A program made the position numbers and the translations under genes. A model generated the notes under the pieces. That model saw only the letters and a list, made by a program, of their open reading frames with translations. It made no database searches and was not told where the DNA came from. A DNA stretch of 33,854 nt from Actinomycetes bacterium (GTDB lineage: Bacteria > Actinomycetota > Acidimicrobiia > Acidimicrobiales > Ilumatobacteraceae): contig BJGF01000008.1 in assembly GCA_014190295.1 (NCBI GenBank), positions 1 to 33,854 on the forward strand, in the 5' to 3' direction. Below are positions 25,455-32,153 of the stretch, piece by piece (position 1 is the stretch's first letter; each line of letters starts with the position of its first letter).

Positions 25455-25488
25455 CGCAATTCGCAGGGCTACTAAGACATCTGACGGC

Positions 25489-25494
25489 TAATCT
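25489..25494 (+). promoter_or_regulatory. -10-like box six bases before the serS GTG
   Basis: TAATCT ends at 25494, and GTG begins at 25501. There is no ribosome-binding site between them, so a leaderless serS mRNA is predicted. Confidence 0.45.
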
Positions 25495-25500
25495 AACTGT

Positions 25501-26796
25501 GTGATTGATATCCGTTTACTTCGCTCAGAGCCTGAGTTGGTCAAAGCGGCGATGGCTCGTCGTATGAAACCAGCATTGTTAGGTGAACTTGAACATGCCG
25601 AGTCACTTGACGCGCGGTTGCGTGAAATCACCACTGAGCGCGACTCAATTCGTGCACAGGTGAATGGATTATCAAAAGATGTAGCGACGATGCGTCGCAC
25701 AAAAGATGACTCAGGTGCCGAAGCGTTGATGGCCAAGAGTCGTTCGCTCGGTGAAACAGAGAAGAAATTAGCCAGCGAATATGACGAAGCAAGTTCTGCG
25801 TTGCGCGAAGTGCTGTTGCTAATTCCGAATCTTCCACACCCGCAAGTTAGTGATGGCAATAACGACAAAGACAACAAAGTTGTCAAGGGCCCGTTGCAGA
25901 TGCCAAAAGAATTCGCCAAGCATCAACGTGTTCCTCACTGGGAGACAGGCACTGCGCTCGGCATTCTCGACAACGAGCGCGCAACAAAAATCAGTGGTTC
26001 GATGTTCACAATGCAACGCGGTCTGGGGGCAACGATGGCTCGAGCATTGTGTCAACTCGCACTAGATCGAAATGCTGACGCATTCGAAGAGATTCGTCCG
26101 CCAAGTTTGGTTTTGACCAGCACACTGACAGCCACGGGTCAGTTGCCAAAGTTTGCTGATGATGCTTTTGCTATCGAGCGCGATGATCTTTGGTGCATTC
26201 CAACTGCAGAAGTGCCGCTCACAAGTTTGCATGCATCCGAAACACTTAATGCCCAAGATCTGCCGCTTCGATACATGGCACACACCTCGTGTTTTCGCCG
26301 TGAGGCGGGTTCGGCAGGTCGCGACACGCGAGGAATGCTGCGCACCCACGAGTTTGACAAAGTAGAAATTCTTGCTGTTACTACGGCGCAACAAGCACCA
26401 GAGATGCTGATTGAACTCACGAATCGCGTTGAAGCGACGATCGCTGCACTTGGTTTGCCATACCGAGTACTTGAGATTTGTACCGGAGATCTTGGCCAGT
26501 CGCATCATCGCAGTTTTGATATCGAGGTTTATGCCCCAGGTTGCGACCAATGGCTAGAAGTAAGTTCGATTAGTTGGTTCAGTGACTATCAAGCACGTCG
26601 CGCCGATATTCGCTGCAAACATGCTGGCGCCAAGGGAAGCGAAATCGCTCATACTTTAAATGCATCAGCATTGGCTGTGCCGCGTGTGTGGGCTGCAATT
26701 CTTGAAAACTTTCGTCAACCAGATGGCTCGGTTGTGATTCCTGAAGTGCTTCAACCATATATGCGTGGTGCCAAAGTTATTTCAGCAAAATCATGA
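25501..26796 (+). CDS. serS: Seryl-tRNA synthetase
   Basis: A 431-residue class II synthetase. The N-terminal long antiparallel coiled coil (about residues 28-105) grips the long variable arm of tRNA-Ser. The catalytic core has TAEVPLTSLHA, motif 2 (FRREAGSAGRDTRGMLRTHEF, about 263-283, in parts) and motif 3 region (WLEVSSISWFSDYQARR), ending with HTLNASALAVPR and VIPEVLQPYM. The GTG start at 25501 is the first codon of the family's M-I-D-I-R-L-L-R start. It overlaps pdxH as ATGA at 26793-26796. Confidence 0.97.
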   Translation: MIDIRLLRSEPELVKAAMARRMKPALLGELEHAESLDARLREITTERDSIRAQVNGLSKDVATMRRTKDDSGAEALMAKSRSLGETEKKLASEYDEASSALREVLLLIPNLPHPQVSDGNNDKDNKVVKGPLQMPKEFAKHQRVPHWETGTALGILDNERATKISGSMFTMQRGLGATMARALCQLALDRNADAFEEIRPPSLVLTSTLTATGQLPKFADDAFAIERDDLWCIPTAEVPLTSLHASETLNAQDLPLRYMAHTSCFRREAGSAGRDTRGMLRTHEFDKVEILAVTTAQQAPEMLIELTNRVEATIAALGLPYRVLEICTGDLGQSHHRSFDIEVYAPGCDQWLEVSSISWFSDYQARRADIRCKHAGAKGSEIAHTLNASALAVPRVWAAILENFRQPDGSVVIPEVLQPYMRGAKVISAKS

Positions 26797-27434
26797 GTCT
26801 GCGTGATCGACGTGTGCAATATGAAACTGCTGGTTTAGATCGAATTGATCTGAATTTAGATCCAATAGTGCAATGGAATCTTTGGTATGAAGAGGCCGCA
26901 AGTGCTGGAGTCGCCGAACCAAACGCAATGACCGTGTCGACAATCGATAAAGATTCAGCACCAGATTCACGTATAGTTCTGGCGCGCAGCGTCGACACTG
27001 ATGGTTTCGTGTTTTATACAAATTATGACAGTGCAAAAAGTTTGCAACTACTCGCCAGTCCAGTTGCCAGCGCGGTTTTTGCATGGCTTGACTTGCACCG
27101 ACAAGTTCGCGTGCGGGGCACCGTGCACCAAGTTTCGGCGCAACAAAGTGATGACTATTTTGCTTCTCGTCCGCGCGAATCTCAACTCGGGGCGTGGGCT
27201 TCTCCGCAATCGCGAGTAATACCGGACCGTAATTTTATTGAAGCACGATTGGTTGAAGCCCGCGAAAAATTTGCCGATCGTGCAGTTACACGGCCAGATA
27301 CTTGGGGCGGTTGGTGTATCGTGCCCGTCTCAGTTGAGTTTTGGCAAGGTCGACCAAGTCGTTTACACGACCGCTTTGTTTACTCGCGCGAGAAAAATAA
27401 TTCACAGTGGAAGATTGAGCGTCTGGCGCCTTAA
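26793..27434 (+). CDS. pdxH: Pyridoxamine/pyridoxine 5'-phosphate oxidase
   Basis: A 213-residue FMN enzyme making pyridoxal phosphate. Conserved segments are RRVQYETAGLDRIDLNLDP, the EPNAMTVSTIDKDSAPDSRIVLAR FMN region (about 42-65), GFVFYTNYDSAKS, the RQVRVRGTV strand, YFASRPRESQLGAWASPQS, and the C-terminal SVEFWQGRPSRLHDRF substrate loop. The start codon overlaps the serS stop. Its TAA is directly followed by the stop of the convergent gene at 27435, with no spacer. Confidence 0.96.
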   Translation: MSLRDRRVQYETAGLDRIDLNLDPIVQWNLWYEEAASAGVAEPNAMTVSTIDKDSAPDSRIVLARSVDTDGFVFYTNYDSAKSLQLLASPVASAVFAWLDLHRQVRVRGTVHQVSAQQSDDYFASRPRESQLGAWASPQSRVIPDRNFIEARLVEAREKFADRAVTRPDTWGGWCIVPVSVEFWQGRPSRLHDRFVYSREKNNSQWKIERLAP

Positions 27435-28040
27435 TTATTTTTGATTTTGCCAGGTTGTTGCACTTGATGCGAGTGCCGTTATCAAAGACTCTGTGTGGGG
27501 GGTTAAGCCGTCACCAACCCAGTCTTTCCAGAATCTACCGACGCCGCGCACTCTCGGTGGAAGTTCAATTTGTACGCCACCCAAGCGTGGAAGATTTACA
27601 GGGTTATCATCGTGCAGACCGCGTAGGTCGCTCGGGATTGTCTCTAGATCATCACAAATCTCGTACATCGGCAGATGCTGCCTTAGGTGCGTGCTTAAAT
27701 GCCCGGCCAAATTTCGGTTCCGGCCACCTAAAAGTAGCGAAGTAAAAAACCCATCCCGACCAAATCCATGAATCGTCACGACAATGTCTACGTGATTGAT
27801 GAAGCTTTGCAGCGAAGTCGAAAAGTTTGGTGAAATTTCGTGTGATGGCACATGCCATTTCAAACCACGTGGCTGATGCACTCCATAATAAGAAGAATTT
27901 GACTTAGCAGCGGCTTGTTGAGCGATGACATCGGTCAGGTGCTCTAATCCGCCGCCGTGATATGCCATAAAGCCAAATTTGCTGCGCAACTCCAAGACTT
28001 CTTTGACTTCTGGGTGTGCCAGAAGTTTGGCGAACATCAT
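27435..28040 (-). CDS. Poly-gamma-glutamate hydrolase-like protein (DUF867/YjqB type)
   Basis: A 201-residue protein. The N-terminal FMAYHGGGLEHLTDVIAQQ (residues ~24-42) with His and Glu, followed by SSYYGVHQP and later VVTIHGFG, resembles the zinc-binding layout of the YjqB/phage PGA hydrolase family (HGGG-x-E...H). Family members cleave poly-gamma-glutamate; here no capsule gene is nearby, so the substrate could be another glutamyl polymer. There is no signal peptide, suggesting a cytoplasmic site. The ATG at 28040 overlaps the ccdA stop (ATGA). It ends the whiB7-tlpA-ccdA strand run. The family call is moderately sure and the activity less so. Confidence 0.65.
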   Translation of the reverse strand: MMFAKLLAHPEVKEVLELRSKFGFMAYHGGGLEHLTDVIAQQAAAKSNSSYYGVHQPRGLKWHVPSHEISPNFSTSLQSFINHVDIVVTIHGFGRDGFFTSLLLGGRNRNLAGHLSTHLRQHLPMYEICDDLETIPSDLRGLHDDNPVNLPRLGGVQIELPPRVRGVGRFWKDWVGDGLTPHTESLITALASSATTWQNQK

Positions 28041-28885
28041 TTTGTCGCCGCAATTTTTGTTCGCCGACCAAATAAAACCCCGACAGCAACCAACAGCGAC
28101 AACACAATTGCCAGTCGCAAAGCACCCTGATTCTGCAAAAATGATGCAACTTTTGTTTGGTACCGCTCAATTTTCGAGACAAATCCCGCTGAAGAACTTT
28201 CATTGATGGCGGCGTACCAGTACCAAATTAAATAAATACCAGTCAGCATCACAAAGACCGCACCGAGGCGCTCAATGATGGACAGTCGATTTTTTATTAA
28301 TCCGACTAATCCAGTTTTGGCAAAAGCCAAACTCACGGTCAGTGCTGTAACTAACAGCGACATGCCAAGGCCATAAAGCAGAATGCTGATTACACCAGAG
28401 ATAAAACCATGCAGCGCAATTGAGCCGAATACAGCAGTTGTTAAAAATCCGATCGTGCACCCAATTGATGCGACTGCATAGGCGACGCCGTAAATCGCCA
28501 TCGCTCGGAAAGTTTTTGTTTGTACGCCGCCAATTTGTGGCAATGCAAATTTTGGGGTCCAACCGGTGATCATGCGCGCACCGACCATGAACAATCCAAC
28601 GCCAATTAAAAACGACGCATATTTTGCGTTGAGTTCTATCCACTGAGTAAATAGCCGTGAGATTATTCCAATCACAAAAAACACAGCAATGAACCCGATC
28701 GAAACCCCAGAACTAACAATCAGTGCTCGACGGACTCTTTGGTTTGCCGATGTCCCGGTTTCTTCAGGCGTGCCAAGAAAAAATAAAAGATAAGTCGGCA
28801 ACAACACAAAACCACACGGGTTCACGGCCGCCAGCACCCCCAAAACAAATGAGTAGGCAAAGTTGCCTTGTAGTGCGATGATCAT
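28037..28885 (-). CDS. ccdA: CcdA-type thiol-disulfide transmembrane protein
   Basis: A 282-residue membrane protein with about seven helices. The two helix-buried cysteines of the CcdA/DsbD core are present: C24 in AAVNPCGFVLLP and C143 in ASIGCTIGFL. A loop-rich C-terminal extension with one extra helix ends in a basic tail. It carries reductant from cytoplasmic thioredoxin across the membrane to the TlpA-like protein encoded immediately upstream (ATGA overlap). Such a pair keeps apocytochrome c cysteines reduced, which fits the cytochrome c domain of CtaC in this window. Not all organisms use it solely for cytochromes. Confidence 0.92.
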   Translation of the reverse strand: MIIALQGNFAYSFVLGVLAAVNPCGFVLLPTYLLFFLGTPEETGTSANQRVRRALIVSSGVSIGFIAVFFVIGIISRLFTQWIELNAKYASFLIGVGLFMVGARMITGWTPKFALPQIGGVQTKTFRAMAIYGVAYAVASIGCTIGFLTTAVFGSIALHGFISGVISILLYGLGMSLLVTALTVSLAFAKTGLVGLIKNRLSIIERLGAVFVMLTGIYLIWYWYAAINESSSAGFVSKIERYQTKVASFLQNQGALRLAIVLSLLVAVGVLFGRRTKIAATK

Positions 28886-29457
28886 CCCAACAACTCTGTC
28901 ACGAGTGCCGTGAGTTTGTCTGTACTCAGTTCGCCAGCGATTTGGGCAACTATCAGTCCTTGCGCGTTGACCGCCAAAGTCACAGGGGCAGTGCTGATGC
29001 CACTTGAACTAATAAAAGCGCCATTTAAATCTAGAAATATTTCGAAGTTAACCCCATATTTAGTAGCAAAATCTTTTGCTACTTTGGCCGAGTCTTTAAT
29101 ATTGACGCCTATAAAACGTACTTTGTCGCCGTATTGTTCGGCGGCGCTGGCCAAAACCGGAAGTTCTCGGCGGCATGGCTCACATGTTGAATACCAAATA
29201 TTGATGATCGTTGGCGCACCGAGAAATGAATCCGTTGAGGCAGTCGTGCCATCAACATTCGTCAACTCGACTTTTGCCAACTGTAAACCCGTGTTGTCTT
29301 TGTTGGTCGCTATTTCGTTACTTAAAGCGGCACTGTCATTGGTCAAGTTATATGTCTGTGTGGCATCACGGTTGAGCCATCGCCCAAGAATCAACGCAGA
29401 AATCAAGATAAATGCGACACTGGCGATTCTTATTAACAAACGAGTTCTGGCAGGCAC
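28882..29457 (-). CDS. TlpA/ResA-like membrane-anchored thioredoxin
   Basis: A 191-residue protein with an N-terminal signal anchor (about residues 8-25), a polar stalk, and a thioredoxin-fold domain with the redox pair CEPC at 92-95 in IWYSTCEPCRRELP. The fold continues with FIGVNIKD and the cis-Pro segment STAPVTLAVN. The CEPC form is typical of ResA/TlpA proteins that reduce apocytochrome c haem-binding cysteines outside the membrane. Its partner CcdA overlaps downstream by four bases. It begins 56 nt after the whiB7-like stop on the same strand and may share that transcript. Confidence 0.92.
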   Translation of the reverse strand: MPARTRLLIRIASVAFILISALILGRWLNRDATQTYNLTNDSAALSNEIATNKDNTGLQLAKVELTNVDGTTASTDSFLGAPTIINIWYSTCEPCRRELPVLASAAEQYGDKVRFIGVNIKDSAKVAKDFATKYGVNFEIFLDLNGAFISSSGISTAPVTLAVNAQGLIVAQIAGELSTDKLTALVTELLG

Positions 29458-29513
29458 GAGAGCAGGCTAGCGACTGCTTTCGAACCCACCAGAAGACGCA
29501 TTTAATCGCGCAG

Positions 29514-29888
29514 TTAAGCAACCCAGTGCTCGGGGAGAGGCACTTCTTGGATTGTTAACACCGCACAAGGCTTCGTAACCGGACGACCCCGTGGTCGTTT
29601 TGTTGAACGAATTCGCCCGTCTTCGATTAGCTCGCCGCCCCACACACCCCACGGTTCACTGCGAGATAATGCGCCAGCAAGACAATCAGCCTTGCTCGTG
29701 CACTTGGCACAAATCGCCTTGGCTCGCGCCATGTCAACGAACTCTTCTGAGAAGAACAAGTATGACAATGTTCCGTTGCCGTCGTTGCATCGCATCGCTG
29801 ACAGTATGAATTGTGGATTGTCGTCAATTGCGAATTTAAAGTTTTCGCCAATTTCATTTTCGGCGAATCGTGTTTCTAACATTGTCAT
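29514..29888 (-). CDS. whiB7: WhiB7-like Fe-S transcription factor
   Basis: A 124-residue Wbl protein. The four cluster cysteines are C34, C60, C63 and C69 (C-Xn-CxxC-x5-C). The turn EPWGVWGGE (78-86) and a basic AT-hook-like KRPRGRP (97-103) match the mycobacterial WhiB7 form, where the hook reads RGRPR. WhiB7 binds the sigma-A subunit through its cluster and activates intrinsic antibiotic-resistance genes at AT-rich promoters. Compared with WhiB7 it has a longer N-terminus and a ~20-residue C-terminal tail with an extra Cys108. AAGGA precedes ATG 29888. The long leader upstream contains a terminator, described separately. Assignment to WhiB7 rather than another Wbl rests on the hook and EPWGVWGGE. 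Confidence 0.85.
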   Translation of the reverse strand: MTMLETRFAENEIGENFKFAIDDNPQFILSAMRCNDGNGTLSYLFFSEEFVDMARAKAICAKCTSKADCLAGALSRSEPWGVWGGELIEDGRIRSTKRPRGRPVTKPCAVLTIQEVPLPEHWVA

Positions 29889-29946
29889 ATCATTTCCTTT
29901 CGTTTGTTGTTGGTTATTTATTTTTAGCTAAGTAGCTTCACCCCGG

Positions 29947-29984
29947 AAAAACAAAAAGACCGCCGGGTTTTCACCCGACGGTCT
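29947..29984 (-). terminator. Intrinsic terminator within the whiB7 leader (attenuator)
   Basis: On the minus strand, AGACCGTCGGGT pairs with ACCCGGCGGTCT across a GAAA tetraloop. It forms a 12-bp stem with one G-U pair, followed by TTTTGTTTTT. The G-U becomes a C-A mismatch in the plus strand, so the structure is tuned for minus-strand RNA. It ends about 58 nt before the whiB7 ATG, and no other minus-strand gene lies upstream that it could terminate. Confidence 0.85.
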
Positions 29985-30015
29985 CGTGGATTTCTCCGAC
30001 GTGAAATCTTTTACG

Positions 30016-30132
30016 TCAGATGCATCCCGAGGTGTCGGGTTGGCTGTTTGGTTGAATAATCAACGAAACTTTTCGCCGCGTTAAACCAGCGAGATTTGCT
30101 GGCTGTACGCACGAATTTAATCGTGCGCACAT
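30016..30132 (-). CDS. Possible leader peptide ORF of whiB7
   Basis: A 38-codon frame from ATG 30132 to TGA 30016, beginning MCARLNSC and ending SQPDTSGCI. It has no Shine-Dalgarno sequence and no recognisable homology. Its codons for Gln-Pro-Asp-Thr run through the ACCCGAC anti-terminator segment, so a translating ribosome would mask that segment and favour the terminator, whereas a ribosome stalled earlier would free it. A longer start in the same frame (30237) and an overlapping 62-codon frame (30199-30011) are alternatives. The evidence is positional only. Confidence 0.35.
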   Translation of the reverse strand: MCARLNSCVQPANLAGLTRRKVSLIIQPNSQPDTSGCI

Positions 30133-30284
30133 TAAACGAACGCGTATTAATCGCGCGTGCGTCGGCTGTTGCCAATGGATGAAAAACTGATAAGAACATG
30201 AACCATCAAGGCAACCATGTTTGACCGCCATTTCCAAGCGATTTAATTTTGATCTGTTGTATCCCCATCAGACCCAATACTGGA

Positions 30285-30290
30285 TAGGGT
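30285..30290 (+). promoter_or_regulatory. -10-like box six bases before the thioesterase ATG
   Basis: TAGGGT ends at 30290, and ATG begins at 30297. AGGG within it could instead act as a Shine-Dalgarno sequence, so the leaderless reading is less certain here than for serS. Confidence 0.3.
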
Positions 30291-30296
30291 TTCAGC

Positions 30297-31064
30297 ATGT
30301 CAGACACAGGGCGGTCAACTGGCCTGCCAAGCCCCGTTCCGCAATCGGGACGAATGTTTTCAACCAGTCGCAAAGTGCGTCTTGGGGACGTCACACCCAA
30401 GGGTCGACTGAGACTTGATGCCGCGGCACGATATTTACAAGACATTGCCACAGATGATTCTTTAGATGGCAACTACAGCGAACCCCATTCATGGGTTGTG
30501 CGGCGCACCGAAATGTGGGTGACTACGTTTCCTAAATATTTAGACGAGATCGCTTTAACCACTTGGTGTGGGGCACTCGGGTCGCACTGGGCAGAGCGTC
30601 GCACGCAAATCAGATGCGGCGAAACTGTCGCTATTGAAACAGCAGCACTGTGGGTACGAGTTGATTTTAAAACTATGAAGCCTGTTGCGTTGGCAAAAGA
30701 CCTTGTCGAACTTCTTTCCTCGGCCACGAATGGCCGAAAAATTTCATCGCGCCTAGAAATCGGCAAAAATCTTCCAAATTTAAATACCAACGATGCAATC
30801 GTCAAAGATTGGCCGATTCGGTTTAGTGACATGGATGCAGTTGGCCATCTAAATAATGCCGCTTATTGGGAAGTCCTTGAAGAATATCTCGGCGCAAACT
30901 CTGGCAAGCGCGCACCTTTGCATGCAACTATCGAACATCACGGTGCAGTTGACCCAGGTGACAAAGTGCGAATCGTCACGCAAAACTTAGATGGTCGAGT
31001 TATTTTGCGACATGTTCTGCAAGACGACGAAGTCGCAGCAGTGACCCAACTTATTTTGGGGTAG
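30297..31064 (+). CDS. Acyl-ACP thioesterase-family protein
   Basis: A 255-residue double hotdog-fold protein. The first half has RKVRLGDVTPKGRLRLDAAARYLQDIATD (about residues 24-53, in parts) and WVVRRTEMWV, as in plant Fat and bacterial acyl-ACP thioesterases. The second hotdog has RFSDMDAVGHLNNAAYWEVLEE (about 176-197), the usual D-x-N/H-HxNN-x-YW active-site pattern. It likely releases fatty acids from acyl carrier protein or CoA. It starts at ATG 30297, or possibly ATG 30351 (MFSTSRK). It is divergent from whiB7, and its 3' end overlaps orn by 14 nt. Confidence 0.85.
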   Translation: MSDTGRSTGLPSPVPQSGRMFSTSRKVRLGDVTPKGRLRLDAAARYLQDIATDDSLDGNYSEPHSWVVRRTEMWVTTFPKYLDEIALTTWCGALGSHWAERRTQIRCGETVAIETAALWVRVDFKTMKPVALAKDLVELLSSATNGRKISSRLEIGKNLPNLNTNDAIVKDWPIRFSDMDAVGHLNNAAYWEVLEEYLGANSGKRAPLHATIEHHGAVDPGDKVRIVTQNLDGRVILRHVLQDDEVAAVTQLILG

Positions 31065-31602
31065 GTAGATTTTCTTTAAAAACTTGTTCGCGATAAAACT
31101 TTAATTCACGAATGCTTTCACGCACATCGTCTAGCGCCCGATGTGCCCCAGATTTAGTTGGTCGAGTAATTTCGAGTCCCGGGTACCAACGCTTGACAAG
31201 TTCTTTGATCGTCGAAACGTCGACACTTCGATAATGCAAATGATTTTCGATATCCGGAAAATATTTTGCCAGAAATCTACGATCCGTGCCAATTGAATTG
31301 CCGCACAGCGGAATTGTCCTTGGCTCAGGAATATGTTGTTTAATAAATTCGAGTGTTTGTAAACCTGCTTGTTCAAGAGTCACGGTTGATGCGCGAATTG
31401 CAGTCAGCAAACCAGAAGTCGTGTGCATCTCAACGACAAATGGGTCCATCGCAGCGAGCAAAGCCTCGGGTTGACTGATAACTAGATCCGGTCCTTCGGC
31501 GATGATATTTAGTTCATCATCCGTGATCAAAGTGGCGATTTCGACGATCACCTCGGTGGCTGGGTCGAGGCCGGTCATCTCGAGATCCATCCACACAAGC
31601 AC
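31051..31602 (-). CDS. orn: Oligoribonuclease
   Basis: A 183-residue DEDDh exonuclease that finishes RNA decay by cutting di- to penta-ribonucleotides, including pGpG. Catalytic residues are visible: D6 and E8 in WMDLEMTGLD, the Asp in SIGTDRRFLAKYFP, and the His/Asp pair in SGAHRALDDVRESI; the YRSVDVSTIKEL segment is typical. The start GTG 31602 is chosen since the family begins just before (I/V)WxDLEMTGLD; the frame is open to 31788 without conserved residues. TAGATT on this strand ends seven bases before the GTG, with no Shine-Dalgarno. It is divergent from dut and convergent with the thioesterase gene. Confidence 0.95.
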   Translation of the reverse strand: MLVWMDLEMTGLDPATEVIVEIATLITDDELNIIAEGPDLVISQPEALLAAMDPFVVEMHTTSGLLTAIRASTVTLEQAGLQTLEFIKQHIPEPRTIPLCGNSIGTDRRFLAKYFPDIENHLHYRSVDVSTIKELVKRWYPGLEITRPTKSGAHRALDDVRESIRELKFYREQVFKENLPTPK

Positions 31603-31609
31603 GCCAAGC

Positions 31610-31615
31610 AATCTA
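31610..31615 (-). promoter_or_regulatory. -10-like box seven bases before the orn GTG
   Basis: TAGATT on the minus strand, then GCTTGGC, then GTG 31602. It implies a leaderless orn mRNA. Confidence 0.4.
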
Positions 31616-31662
31616 TTAGTTTCTGCGTCACACAGCACTTTTGGGCAGGCATCGTTGGGCTC

Positions 31663-31668
31663 TATCGT
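31663..31668 (+). promoter_or_regulatory. -10-like box seven bases before the dut GTG
   Basis: TATCGT (31663-31668), a 7-base gap, then GTG 31676. TTGGGC at 31641-31646 is a possible -35 with 16-base spacing. The orn and dut promoters are packed back to back in a 73-bp interval. Confidence 0.45.
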
Positions 31669-31675
31669 CTTAGGT

Positions 31676-32146
31676 GTGGCAAATAAAGAGTTGAACAACG
31701 AAGATGGCAGCCAAATTATCGTTCCTCTCCAGCGTCTTGATTTAGCGCTACCGTTGCCCGCACCGGCCCACGCTGGAGACGCCGGCATCGATCTTTATGC
31801 ACGCGTAGACGCAGTGTTGCCCGCTCGTGGTGGGCGATTACTCGTACCAACCGGGGTTGCAGTGGCGATTCCTGTTGGGTTTTTTGGACAAGTAGTTCCG
31901 CGCAGTGGACTCGCATTAAAACACGGTGTCACACTTGTCAACACACCTGGAATCATCGACAGTGGTTATCGTGGCGAACTTCAGGTGATCATGATCAATA
32001 CTGATCCAAATACCGATTACCAAATTTCGCGCGGTGATCGAATCGCGCAGTTAATAATTCAAGAACTTGTGACAACTGCATGGAAGGTGGTCGAAGAACT
32101 TGAAGGCCACGATCGTGGTGGCGGATTCGGCCATTCGGGTCGTTGA
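31676..32146 (+). CDS. dut: dUTP diphosphatase (trimeric dUTPase)
   Basis: A 156-residue enzyme turning dUTP into dUMP. All five family motifs are present in order: AGDAGIDLYA (33-42), PRSGLALKHG (75-84), NTPGIIDSGYRGE (89-101, catalytic Asp95), RGDRIAQLII (119-128) and RGGGFGHSG (147-155). The start is taken as GTG 31676; a TTG at 31691 is the next option, and the frame further upstream overlaps orn. A dcd gene that may also have dUTPase activity is present at 1051. Its stop lies 7 nt from that of the convergent CoA-transferase gene. Confidence 0.95.
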   Translation: MANKELNNEDGSQIIVPLQRLDLALPLPAPAHAGDAGIDLYARVDAVLPARGGRLLVPTGVAVAIPVGFFGQVVPRSGLALKHGVTLVNTPGIIDSGYRGELQVIMINTDPNTDYQISRGDRIAQLIIQELVTTAWKVVEELEGHDRGGGFGHSGR

Positions 32147-32153
32147 CCGAGTC

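Larger units (their letters stand above)
29889..30296 (-). promoter_or_regulatory. Long structured 5' leader of whiB7 (408-bp gene-free stretch)
   Basis: This gap between whiB7 and the divergent thioesterase holds no conserved protein gene. On the minus strand it contains several inverted repeats: GTGCGCACGA/TCGTGCGTAC (30103-30128), CCAGC/GCTGG (30083-30099), CCCGA/TCGGG (30026-30039), GACGT/ACGTC (29997-30016) and the terminator at 29947-29984. ACCCGAC (30040-30034) is exactly complementary to GTCGGGT in the terminator's left arm (29979-29973), giving an anti-terminator alternative. The AT-rich segment near 30241-30252 could be the WhiB7 activator site, but the promoter itself is not resolved. 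Confidence 0.65.

Noticed and set aside
25442-25459. TTG start for the ABC ATPase
   Set aside because: It has no ribosome-binding site and adds residues unlike the family. ATG 25441 fits both the domain start and the -10 spacing.
30016-30237. A 73-codon protein gene upstream of whiB7
   Set aside because: The composition is not protein-like, the start has no ribosome-binding site, and the inverted repeats show the region is structured RNA. Only the shorter in-frame part is kept, as a possible leader peptide.
31603-31788. N-terminal extension of oligoribonuclease
   Set aside because: The extension overlaps dut's start and lacks conservation. The family begins directly before the DLEMTGLD motif.
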